NCBI GenBank assembly: GCA_036244855.1
Contig: BQKZ01001947.1
Coordinates: forward strand, 1 to 64,000
Length of the DNA stretch: 64,000 nt
Reading direction: 5' to 3'
Origin: Temnopleurus reevesii
Taxonomy: Eukaryota > Echinodermata > Echinoidea > Temnopleuroida > Temnopleuridae
Shown: positions 1 to 12,300 of the stretch, piece after piece
Position numbering within the stretch: position 1 is the stretch's first letter
Layout of the letters: the number at the start of each line of letters is the position of its first letter
Made by a program: the position numbers and the translations under genes
Notes under the pieces: generated by a model
Told to the model about the DNA's origin: nothing
The model's database searches: none
Seen by the model: only the letters and a program-made list of their open reading frames with translations

Positions 1-95
1 TATGGATCCATGGCCACCGATAAGGTTGTCGTAGATCACAGATAATCAGGAGTACTATCTAGCCCTGTTGAAACATATGATCTTTGATCACATAC

Positions 96-369
96 CTCTA
101 GCACCTTGACATCCTTCTCCTCATCCTCCTCATCTTCCTCCTCCTCATCATCCTCCTCCTCATCCTCCTCCATCCTAGCCAGCTGCTCCCCCAGGGACGT
201 CACTCTCCTCCTGTTCTCCACCTGGGCTCGCTGGAGCTTTTCATGGGCCTCCTTCTGGGAGCGTTGCATGGCGCGGAGAGCTTTGCTTAGCATGGTGTTT
301 TCCTTGCATTGCTCACTGAACTTGGTTGAAAGGATCACCCAGTCACGGTTCATCTGTGTTACAACCTCC
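96..369 (-). CDS. MPRIP: MPRIP exon: C-terminal coiled coil with acidic run
   Basis: This 274-nt exon encodes EVVTQMNRDWVILSTKFSEQ, CKENTMLSKALRAMQRSQKE, AHEKLQRAQVENRRRVTSLG, EQLARM, then an acidic run of mostly Glu and Asp (plus strand 108-173) and KDVKVLE. The acceptor is GTTTACAG before GGAGGTTG and the donor is GTATGTGATC. It starts in phase 2 and ends in phase 0. FSEQCKEN followed by a Gln/Asn helix matches the LSEQYSQKC...QALEAERQ...ENQELN pattern shared by MPRIP and TRIOBP. The acidic run comes from GAG/GAT codon repeats. The gene continues below position 1; no stop codon is seen. Confidence 0.88.
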
Positions 370-3300
370 CTGTAAACATGAATGAAATGGTCATTGATAA
401 ACGTTATAAAATAAGAGAAATGGTGTTGCATGGCACGGAGGGCTTTGCTCAGCACAGTGTTCTCCTTGCATTGCTCGATGAACTTGGTTAATAGGATCAC
501 CCAGTCACGATTCATACAAGTTACAACCTCCCTATAAAGGTGGATATGTGTACTGTTGAATATTATACAGGAAACCTTGCCCCGAGTCAAAGTCACATAT
601 ATTAAAAAACATATAGTTCCCTTACCACATCCTCTTTTTTTCACATATCAATAGTAGTTCTTCTGTTCCAATAATCAAACCCCATGCCAAAAGAATCTAT
701 GAACTTCTGGGTTATGTTTAATAAAGCTGTTTATACAGTACGCACAACTGTATTAACGGCTGATATTGCTTTTTTAATTCAGTGATATCCTGCATCCTTG
801 TCTTGGCACCTGAGATATGGTCACAAATCGTTCATAGAGTCAAGCGTACTTCTACAAGCTTTATGAAACAGGTTCCTGTAGGGTGTTTCATGACGTTTAT
901 CATTGCAACAAGCACTCATTCTCTAAGTGTTACCATAACAACATGGTGCTTTTTATACAATTGAAATCAAAGATCTAATTGGGTTAGTCAGTACTGACTA
1001 AATTGTCGCTGCCAGAAGCTTCATGAAAGACCCTTCAGAGACGAAATGACAACACCTCTAACTCACCTGTGTCTCTTCATGATGGTCTCTACATCCTTAG
1101 GATAAGACTCCTGTGACATGCGTTTCTCTTTATCAAGCTCCTCCTCGTATGATCTCTTCAATACTGATATGGCTGCAAAAGAAAAGAAAACCCAAATACA
1201 GTCAAATATAAGTCAACAGGTAACGCTGCAAAAGTCAAATCTCTTGGGACCACAAAAATCTGTTTTGATTTCAGAGAAATTCTTACTTGCAAGATGTAAA
1301 TAACGTAATTTGCACAAATAGACTTCTGAACCTTGGGTGATCAATTGTCTGTCTGATACAGAGTGTATTGTATTCATCAAACGAATCTAATCCATCAAAA
1401 GATGACAGAATTTCATACACATGAAATAGTATGCATTTAACCTCACAATCTCTATGCCAATATTGCAGGGATATAAACAAATTGGTTGGCCAATAGGTGT
1501 AGCTTCTATTATCTAATTATTTGGTTACTCAATCAGAATTGCAGAATAAATCAATTTGCCTTTTCAAATTTTGACACATTTCACACTAAAAATAACGGCA
1601 AAAGAGCCTTTCAGAAAGGATATCTAAAAAAAGATTTATCTAAAATATTTCCTCAGAGAATGAAAAAAGTGGGTGAAATGCAACCAATCATAACCAGACT
1701 CAAACTTAATTAATTTTGAAATTTTTATGTTTGGAGTAAAATCCACTTTTGGTCTATTCCACTATATCTTCCAAAGCAAAAAATCGTAATGAGATTTGAG
1801 GCCTAAATTTTCATATACGTTAAAGTGGAATCTCACCTGTGTTTACCGACTCGTCTTCCTTCTCCTTTTCCTGCCTCCTCTCTGTTTCTCTCTCCTCCAG
1901 CTCCTTTCGATGCCTTCTCTCCATCTCCTCTACCATCTGGGCATGGCTCCTCTGCTGGGCTTGTAGCATCTCATCATTTATCTGCTCCTGAAGTAGAAGT
2001 AGCATGTAGCATAAATGTTATAAAATTGGTCTTACAAAAAGAATTTGCAATGGGAATATGTTTGTATTGTGTGTTGTATGGGTAAAATATGCACATTGAC
2101 ATTGTGGCATGTCTTGAGGTAAAGGGTTATCAAAACATTTCACATGCTGCTAACTGGTAGGATGCATCATTAGCTAATTTAACATGTTGTTTACAAGGAA
2201 CAAGTTATCCAAAGACTTGTGAATATTACAAAATACGATAGGTTGGACTTATTTTGCCATTGACAACATCTCTATCAGAAAAAGAGCTGCAGAATATTCC
2301 CAGTTCATCACTATGTATGGGTATAATTGGTCATTGTAAAGGAAAATTATTTCCTTTGACACATAAAAAAACCCTGAAATATGACTCAAACTGAAAAGTG
2401 GGCAATTGGTAAGACTTTGGTCATTTGTGGCATATAAACAGAACGGATACACTAGATTTTCGCTTTCAACATGTGGAAGGCAGAAGGCAGAATATGAAGT
2501 TGATGCAGTATTGTCTGCTAAGAATCAGTCATCAATAACTTTATGTTGTGAAAAATTACACCCAAAATGACTCTCAAAAGAAAGCTCAATTTCAGGTTTA
2601 AGTGCAGGTTAATCATATCGGTTCCAATAATATCCCATCACAAGAGACAATTTTGAATGTTGATTAAGAGTGCTCTCAATAAATGTAATATTACTGTGAC
2701 ATGAAAAATATATGTATTTCAACCCTCCTTTAGCAACTGAAACTATAAAATCACATTTCTTAAACTGCACTAATATTTCTAACCATCCAAAACCGTTTTT
2801 TTTTAAGCGTTACTATGAAGTAAATGCATTCCAATCTAACTTGCATTTTTACTTTTCAAACAATTTTCAAACACAAGGTAGGGATCTGATCCCAATGAAT
2901 TTTCCTTTCAGTTGTTAGAGGGTTAAAACTTGCCAACAGATATTTTTAAATTTAAATGATTCTAGTCTAAGCAAAGATGAAAGATTAGCAAATATACAAA
3001 GACCTTAGATGAACAACAAATCGCAAATATGAATTTTACCACATTCATTTAAAGCCCACACTATTTGAAAAGCCACAAGATTGTAGTTTACATGTATACT
3101 GACATATCAAAAGATTAGAAGAGCTTCATCTAGAAGAATGAACGAAGAAAGATCAGTTAACTCAAGATGTACAAATGTACACGTATATGTCTCCATACAT
3201 CTCACAGTTTTCATGAAAATTTGAATATGATTTCTGTTTATTATTATTATTAATTGTTTTCTATTCTTCTCCCATTTTAGATTTATTCATTGCTTTAATT

Positions 3301-6300
3301 TCTGAAAAATAGTGATATAACGCCTTCCAATATTTGTCAACCCCAAAGAATCTTGGTTGATTGTTCATGAAAATCGAGGTGACTTACCATAAGCAAGTAA
3401 GCTTAAATAGAATTGTACATGGATTTTTACAATAATTTTTGCAAAATAATATTATCTTTCATTTCATGATGTTAGTACGTAAAGCCTGCTTATATACGGT
3501 AAACCTAATCATGCATATGGAAATCAACGGGCTCTTATCTGCTTGGAACATTAAAAAAAAATCTTGCAAAAATGAATAAAAATCCTAATTCAAAGGCAAA
3601 TCAATTCTAATTTAAAATATGTTATTGGTCATTCCATTGGCAATGACCTCATATCATTGAATGACCTTTCACAAAATTTATAGCATTACAATTGTTTTCC
3701 CTTTGTTGAGCAGACTGCCATCAATGGATTTAAATACTAGTTAAATATTCAAAAATAATAAATCTGCTTCCTCATAATTGCGAATCACCAAAAAAAAAAT
3801 CTAAGCCAGCATTATCTAGTTCTTTAAATATATTTCGAATAATTGTTAGAGAAAGTATAAATAAAGTGAACATAAATTTATTCTATGCATTACTAATTAT
3901 AAGTGACTTTTCTACATTTAAGATATACATAAGCTGTACTTACATGTATGTTACTGATATTATTTATAATGAAATTAAGAAGCTGCTTTCAATGTACATG
4001 CTAGCTCATATTGGTAAATATATATTTTCTATGCATTTACAAAATTTACATATTCAACAATGTAAAAAAAAATGTCTTTGAAACACCTCCCTCCCTTTCC
4101 CATCCCTTCTCCATACCTATTCTCTACCTTCGAAAAAATATGAACATTTTCCAAGTTAGTATTGCACATCCTTTGCAAATTGAAAAACACATTTCCATTT
4201 GTGCTTGGATTTCTTATAAGACGAGCATCAAGAAATAATTTTGATTGCCACGTGACAATCTACTGTGTACATACAAATCTCAGATAAAAAATTTCTTAAC
4301 AAATAATTCATAAATCAAATTTAGTATTATTTCCCATTGTAACATATGGGCAATTTGCTTCCTCCATTTAATTTGGACATAAACTAAAAAAGAAATATGA
4401 ACAATGACAAATTGTTTAAGAAGGCCCTCAACATAATGCAGTTGGTCAGACATAGGCGTTTTATGAAAATGCACATATATTCCCAATGTCTACACGTTTT
4501 TTTACCCATTTATCCAGCATAAGACCTAAAACAGGTTTCAGACCATTATGAAGTATTTTACTGGATGCGGTCACAAATTATTGTATAAAACTGACCATAA
4601 TATTGAGATTGGTACCCCTGAATATAATAACGTAGTTTACAAGTGTATACATTTCGAACAAGGAGTAACTGAATAAGAATTATCGATCATTAGCTCTATA
4701 AAAACAGGGCCTCCAACATAAAAGATATATAATAGATTGAAAATTAGTCGTACACGTGTATCTCTATGGTACACATAATGCAATAGGCTTACGATTAATA
4801 TCTATCGTAAGTCCAATTGCATGTTTTATGTTACAGGCCCCAGGTGTGACAGGGCCTTAGGAACAGCAGAGCTACCAACATTTAACAGCAACAATCAGGG
4901 AGATTGTGGAAGAAATCCAGTAGATGTCTATAAAATGCACACAACCTAATGGCAGCAATGTTTCCATAATCCAGGAGATTGCTCAAAAACATGCATTTAT
5001 TGTGGCCCATTTCCAGGAGTCTCCTGCGGAATCCAGGAGACTTGGCAGCCCTGGAACAGGCAATCGCATGCTGAGTCAATGCTTTCAGTCCATGCTGTTA
5101 ATAGTAAATAGACTTTCATTGATTTGATTTTACGAAAAGTTTAATGATAATTGAATCTCCCTTTCCATAGCATAGTACATGTACCTAAACATATTCATAT
5201 ATCTAGGAGTGTATTCAATAGCAGAAATAGAGTTTTGTACAATTAGATCAAGAGAAAATGTTGCATGGTCCCAGCCAGACAAAAAAGTAAAAAGCACCCA
5301 TACTTTTTGTAAATAGAATTGTTTTAGTTTTTTATTAAAAAGAATTCGATTAAAAAGAAGACGATTTTGCATGATTGCTGCCCTATGTGTATCTTTCAGT
5401 GTGCCCATTAACCAGAAAAATATTCACATTGTTTGAAATACTATCCCTCAAGTTGACTTAACAATTGTAGTTCTTCATTTGTATGAAAAATGGATAAAAC
5501 AAAATCATGAATATTAGAAATACATGAGCAACAAGACAAAATAAAATTTACATGTGCGAATCATTCATATTATTCAATGAGAATAACAAATATTTTAACT
5601 TACCTTGTGGTTGAATAGAGAATATTTATATTGCATAATGATTTTGATAAAGCATGCACATAATATGATTGTATAAGAAAGCAAGCAGTGTTAAAGCCTC
5701 ATCACTATGAGGATTATCTCGTATAATTCCTTCCATCATTTTGAAAAAAAGGTGAAAATAATAAGGGTTTGATGCATGCCACACACAGGGTGTAAATAAA
5801 AATAAACTGAAAACAAAACAAAACAAAAAGGGGGAACATTGAACAAGACAACAAGGCAGACGGGGAGAAATAAAACCCTCAAAATGATAAGCACAACAAA
5901 GGGAGAAAACTCAACAAAACAGATCTTTGTTTGTAATATGAGACGCAAGAGACAGACGTCAAACGTTTCCCTGACAGGACAAGAACAGTCCACATGCAAG
6001 CCAAGTTGGGAGAGTATCCCGAACACGGTGTGTGTGTTACCGATTAAACAAGCCCATCGTGCGAATGCAATTATGGTGTTGATGAGTCGTATGAGAAGCA
6101 GAGCAAAGCGTGAGTAAATCTAGATAATTCTGGAATCCGCTAAGATTTCTCCCTTGATTTTAGAGTTTTGAGAGACAAAACACTTTATGCTTGGTTTGAG
6201 TGTGAGAGATAGGATTGGATGATTAGAAGCATGCAGGATGCGATTCAGGCAAAGAGGCGTGTCTTCAATCTTGATTGGCAGGCTTGTTGGCTTACCTTAG

Positions 6301-9300
6301 CCTCCTGCACCAGCCTCTTCGTCTGAGATTCATGATGCTGCACCATCTCCTCCATCCCCTCCTGGTAGCGATGCTGGGCATCCACCAGATCCCGTCTTCC
6401 TTTCTCCTGGACCTGCTTGAGTTTCTCCCGATAGCTGGCATGGAGGTTTTCAGTCTCTCGGCGATAGCATCTTGTTATGGCTTCAATCCCTCTTTCCATT
6501 TGGCCAAGCTTTGCTTTGTGATACTCCACCAAATCCAAGATGTCAGTTCTCATACTTTGCAAGCGTTCATGAGCTTCCTTCAGATCTGCCTGCCCTTTAG
6601 CTAGTAAGCTCCCAAAATCTAACAGACTAGGAGTCCCCCCACCCCTCTCACCCATGGCAGTTATGTCGGCTTCTAATCTTTTAACAGCAGAATCGGCTGT
6701 AACCAGTCGCTGGCGAAGCTGCATTAGCTCCTGTTCATGGACCGTCCTCTCGCCTTTGATGATTGCTTCGTAGCGTTCCCTCACAAGGGTGATGTTCCGT
6801 GAGTGTTCCGCAGTGATGCTTTCCAAAGTAGAGACCCTAGCATTCAAGACTCCTTCATCAACCCTAACATGTCCTTTGCCTTCACCATCTTCCTTGATGA
6901 AGCTGGTGACATGATCAGAGTAGTCAAGGGTCTGACTAGGAAGTACCACATCTCCGACTGAGTTGAACAACAATCCTGCACTGCTGTCATTGTTCTGATT
7001 ACTGTTGCCTTCAGCCAACATACTCAACTCACTTCTCAAGTGAACAACCAAACCAGACAAAACAGCTCTCATCAAGACCACAACAGCGATATCTTTCTCG
7101 GTGGACTTTTCACGCTCTTCGGAGACACAAGGTGTGCCATTCTTCAAGGTGTCTTTGGATTCCTTCATCTTCTTCCTCGTCTTCTTGGTTTCTTCCTTCT
7201 CGCTTTCGGCCTCATCCTCACTTTCTTGTAAATAGTCCCAGTACTTCTGTCTAATAAGCCCACTTGTTGCTTCCAGCTGTCTTGCAATAGCATCCCGGAT
7301 CAGACCAAACCTCTGGACTCCAACAGACCTGAGCAACGTTAGCACTCTCTTGCACTTAATCTCTTCAGAATCAATCTTCCCAACAAAGTCTTCGATGGTG
7401 GAGTTGACAGACTGCAGAGCTTCCGCAAGGACAAGCTCACTACTGACACACTCCATAGCAACACGCAATGCTTCCTCATAGGCAATACCCTCTGCAAATG
7501 GTGCCAGGTCTGAATCAAGTCCCAAACCAGAATCGTTCTTTCCAGCTATCCTCTGTGGGTTGCTGCTAAAACCCTCTTCCTTCGGTTTCAACGATCCCTT
7601 CTTGGTCTCAGCAGGTGCTTCACTCTTCTTGGCGGCTGTTTCGTCAGCAAGAATTCTAGCAAGCTCATCACACTTCTCATCTAAATCTTTTTCCATAGAT
7701 TGTGAAAACTCCCAATTACTAGTAAAGAATGTGGTACAGGCAGCATAGACTGCACTGATCTCATTTGAACCAATGACCGGGTAGGTCTCCGAAGGCTCTT
7801 TCATAGCCAGAAACTCACTCTCTGCTTCTTTTATGATTGACTGAGAAAGCCCAGAAGCAAAACCTGTAACCTTAAAATCTCCTGAAAACCTGACATCAAT
7901 GACCCCATCCCTATCTTCTGCTTCAATCATACGCTGACAAGACAAAAGCTTCAAAATTTCACCCTCTCCAAGAGCACTCCCAGATAATTCTTCCAAGAAA
8001 GAATTCAAATATTCAACTTCAAGAAGACAATGGCAGTATCTGATCCTTTGCATCTTGTCAGCACTGAATCCCTGGGAGCCTAAACCATGAGAGACTTTAG
8101 CTGGGAACCTAAACAATTGGCCATAACGCTTATCTGAGACTTTGTTTGAATGCTTTGTTCCCCTTGGGGAAGTATCTGGGGATAAAGGGGGACTAGTAGA
8201 AAAGAACAAAGGACTAGGGGGACAACTTCTTGGGGATTGCGAACTGCCGCCATCTGAGACATTGGACATGTCTCCCAAACCAAGGATAGCTGCTTCTGAG
8301 AATTCTGTTAGGGACTTTCTCTTACGAGTTTCTAGAGATTTAATTTGAGAGATCAAGAGATCTAGGGCTTTGTCAAGTGTGTGGCATGCATCCGTTACAT
8401 GATAGGTTGCAGCGGATGAAGGGGCAGCAGTGATGGTTTTGTCAGTTGTATTAGCAGTGTTAGTTGATTCCTTGGACACCCATGGGGAGTCAGTAGAGCC
8501 TTCATCCCCTTTAGACAGTGATGATATTGCAGGTTGAATGCGCATTAGATGCTGGCGACATTGGGCCAATAATGTGTGCGTTTGACGAGCGGAAGATTCA
8601 GAATGAGACTGTACCTTCTCTGTCTGTTGTCTAAGGGCGAGCACTTCTCGTTGCAACCCCCGTACCTGATCCTTGAGCCTATTCTCTGTAACACATTTGG
8701 CCTGGTACGCTTTACGCTTTTCTAGTTCCCTGGTAGTTACGTCCACAAGACGATGGGTAACCTGCTTAAGCTTCTTCTCCATCTCTGCGAGACGTGACTC
8801 TAGGATCTTAATCTTGGAGCCTTCTTCTGCACCATCACTGGATGGGCAGTCTGAGCTCCCGGAAGTGTCTGAGGTTTCGGTCTTAGCAGCAGCGGTAACT
8901 GCCCCTGCAAGCTGGTTAATGGAGGAATTACATGAGGGTGAGGAAGAAGAATTGACAGATATATCATGATCAAAGCTGGAAATACTGTTTGACGGGGTAG
9001 CCTGCTCTAAAGCTTCCATACGTTTTTCAACCGATTCTATCTTCCCCTCTAGTGCACTAGCCTTTTGGTGTTGACGCTGATTGCGGCTCTCGGCACTCCC
9101 CAGAACTTGTTCCACTTCCATCAATTGGTTATGAATCCCACTGCTTTGTGAATTGTGTAAGGTGTTCAACCCAGTGCCACTCATCGCCCCTACATGAACC
9201 CCACTAACACTAATGTCACCATTACCACCACCAAATGAACTCCACCCAGCCTCCATGGAGGTTAGGTCTCTCACCTTGCGTTCAGCCAGACCCAGTTTGC

Positions 9301-12300
9301 TGGTCAAGTCTTGGATGCGACGACCCATCAGCTCCTGCTGTTCCTGCTGGCTTTTCTGCTGCTGCTTGGCTTCCTCAACACCCTGCATGTGCTTCAGTTC
9401 CAGAGCGTCATAGTTATCCTGTGATGACTTAAGCTCTTGCCTCAAACGCTTGAGCTCTCGGTCCCCCTTTTCCACCTTCTGTCCGAGTTGTTCAACCTGC
9501 TGCGTCATCTCCAGCATCTTCTCTCCAGATTCGCGACCAACTTTGGCAATCGCCTCCTCTTTCTGGGTTAGCTTAGACTGCATGCTCTCAAGTTTCCTCT
9601 CCAATTCTGAATAGGATTCATGCTTTTCAGCTAGGAGCTGCTCCTTCTTGAACATATCTTCCGTGTACATGGCTTGGACCTTCTCAACATGGGCCTTCAG
9701 GAGTTGAGCCTCTTTTCTGGCAGCCTCCTTCTTAGCTGCATCTTCTGCTTCAGTACTGCTTGCATCCTGAGAGGCCTGTCGAAGCATGGCCAGTTCAGAT
9801 TTTACAGTGGCTAGCTCAGCTGTCAGTTGTTTGGAAGACTCTTCCAAGTCTATTTTACTATGTAGCACACAATCAAAGTCTCCTTCCAGGGTGGTTTTAG
9901 TTTCCTCAAGATCCTTCAGCTGCTGTTTCAGTGCATCCACACATGCTTGGTCCCTGCCAGTCTGCTCAACAAGTGATATCCTATCAGCATCCATTCTCTT
10001 CATCTCAATCTGTAGCTTCTCCACCTCTTTGTTCTTCACCTGCAGCAATTCCATCAAGTTCTTTGTGTCCTCATGGACATGAGATGTATTGAGTTTTTCT
10101 TCATTGGCAACCCTCAGCTGCTCTACCATTTCTTGCATACTTGCTTCAAGCCCTCGTCTTGCGGATACTTCCCCATTCAGCTTTTCTTCCGTCTGCTTCC
10201 TCAACGTGGCCTCTTCTATCAGCTGAGTCTTCAGACTCTCAAGGCTAGCAGTAGTCTCTCTAAGTCTAACCTCAAGCTCCCCACTCCCTGAAGACCTTGC
10301 TGGAGCTTTATCTCCTTGGCCTTCAAGAACAAACTGCGCAGATTCTGCAAGGAGGCCATCATATTTCTTCTGCAGCTCAGATTTCTCTGAAAATTCAGCT
10401 TCCAGCTGTTCACTGAGTTGCTCAATCTGCTCATCTCGATCAGACAATTCCATCCTCATGTCCGCGAGCTCGGTTTCAAGCTCGCTCTCTGAATCTTCTA
10501 ACCTCGACGGTGCTTCCTGAGATCTAACTTCAAGCTCTTTCTCCATTTCCTGAAGCCTGGTCTGTAGCTGAATATTCACAGTCTGCAGTTCTTGTTGCTC
10601 TTTCTCCAGCTTCACAGCGTATCCCTTAGCTGCTGCAGCATCTGTATCCTCTACACCTTTGGCTTCTATTTTCTGCTTGTAGCCTTCCATTTTGGCAATT
10701 AGCTTCTTAATAATTTCCTGAGATTCTTCCTGATTCTTTTCCAGCTGCCTCATGGTTTTGTTCGATGTTGCGATTTCACCTTCCGACTTCTTCGCCCTTT
10801 CCCTATACTCCTTCTTCTCTCCTTCAACAATCTCGATCTGTTGATTCAGCCTCTCTATCATCGCCAGAGCCTTGTCCCTTTCTGTTTTCAGCGAGGAGCG
10901 TGCCTTGCTCAGTTCCTTCTCACTCTCCTGGAAGTCCGAAACGAGCTTCTCAAAGCGACTCTGGATGGTCTCGCATTCCTTGGACCTCTTGTTCAGGGCT
11001 CCAGCTGTAGACTCCAACTTGTCATGGAGCTCATCCTTCTCATGCTTGACGAGCTCGCTTGCGTTGCGTGCTTGCTTGACTTCCATGTGGAGGGTTTGGT
11101 TCTGCAGTTCCACCTGACTCAGTTTCTTAACCACCGTCTCAAGCTGCAAGATATAAAGAGAAGGAAACACCCATTAGAAGATATCAAAATGATTAAATGA
11201 CTTCCTCTCTCCATAACACTAAGATAAGCACACAAAATGTTATCAAACATCAGAATAGTAACATTTTACATCATTGCACAATAAAAAAAAAAAAAATTAA
11301 TTCAGTAAAAAAAAAAATGAGAGTAAAATTGATTATAGGCCATGACAAGAGAGGTGATCCTCCAAGTTACTTTATTATATGAAACTCCTGCTGGTGTTAT
11401 GAGTAGCCATCGAAACAGATTCGCTTTTATATCCAACAACCAGCCTCCTACATAGGACTGTGACTAAACATTTCAACTTCTTCAATCTCCGATCGCCACC
11501 TAATGCCTATTGGCCAAATCCTTCCTAGACTTATGTTTAGGAACTGTTCTGGTAGCACGAAAACATTTCCTAATGTTCCTAAATTACACAGGATGTGTTG
11601 TGTAATGGTGTATTGTGCAGTTTTGCCTTGGGTCGTGTGTGACGAAGTGAGCAAGCATGAAGCACGCATGAAACACAATCCAATGGATGCCTTGATGACA
11701 GATACTCAGTATTCAAGTCTCAAATATCTTCGTTTTTCCACTTCCTCAGTTATTAATAGTCCCATACATACTAATGTACGGTGGGTCGAATATTTTGTTT
11801 CACCTATCCGGTTTCACTGAATATTGGATAATCTCAAAATAACTCATTTAAGCACTGATTAGATTGTCTCCTATGACTAACTGTGCTGAGGTTGTTATCT
11901 TTGGGGATCTCGGAACATAGACCTGACTGAACATGAATCAGACCATTATAAAAGCTCTTAAAAATTATAGCAGAGAATCGGTAAGGCAAAAACCTTTATT
12001 GCTCATCATGGAGAAGAGGACAGGTTAGGCTATTCATTTTACACATTTCCATTGTCAACCACAATTATATCAGCTAGTCATATTGTGTAACCAGCTCTTG
12101 TAATAATTTGTTTTCAAATACAATCTATCTGTATTTTTACAAAAATTCCAAGAAATTTGCTCTAAGTTCACAATTAATATTATTCTGTTTATCAACTAAT
12201 TAACTTGCCTATGACAATTATTCAATAGCTACAATTAAATGTTGTTCAATTCTAAAGTTATTCAAAAGAAAGAATAAACAAAGGCCTGACAAACATGATA

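Larger units (their letters stand above)
1988..6295 (-). other. Intron (4.3 kb)
   Basis: AT-rich intron following the giant exon. It contains the 135-bp inverted-repeat element at 4707-4841 and a repeat-like segment at 4857-5063. Donor-like sequences near 3385 and 5604 have no matching acceptor or open frame, so no exon is called there. Confidence 0.75.

Noticed and set aside
3380..3400. Donor-like GTAAGTCACC on the minus strand
   Set aside because: No open frame or acceptor upstream; no homology to the gene.
5604..5660. Good donor-like sequence (CACAAG then GTAAGTT) on the minus strand
   Set aside because: No acceptor and no useful open frame before it, and the flanking exons already join in phase.
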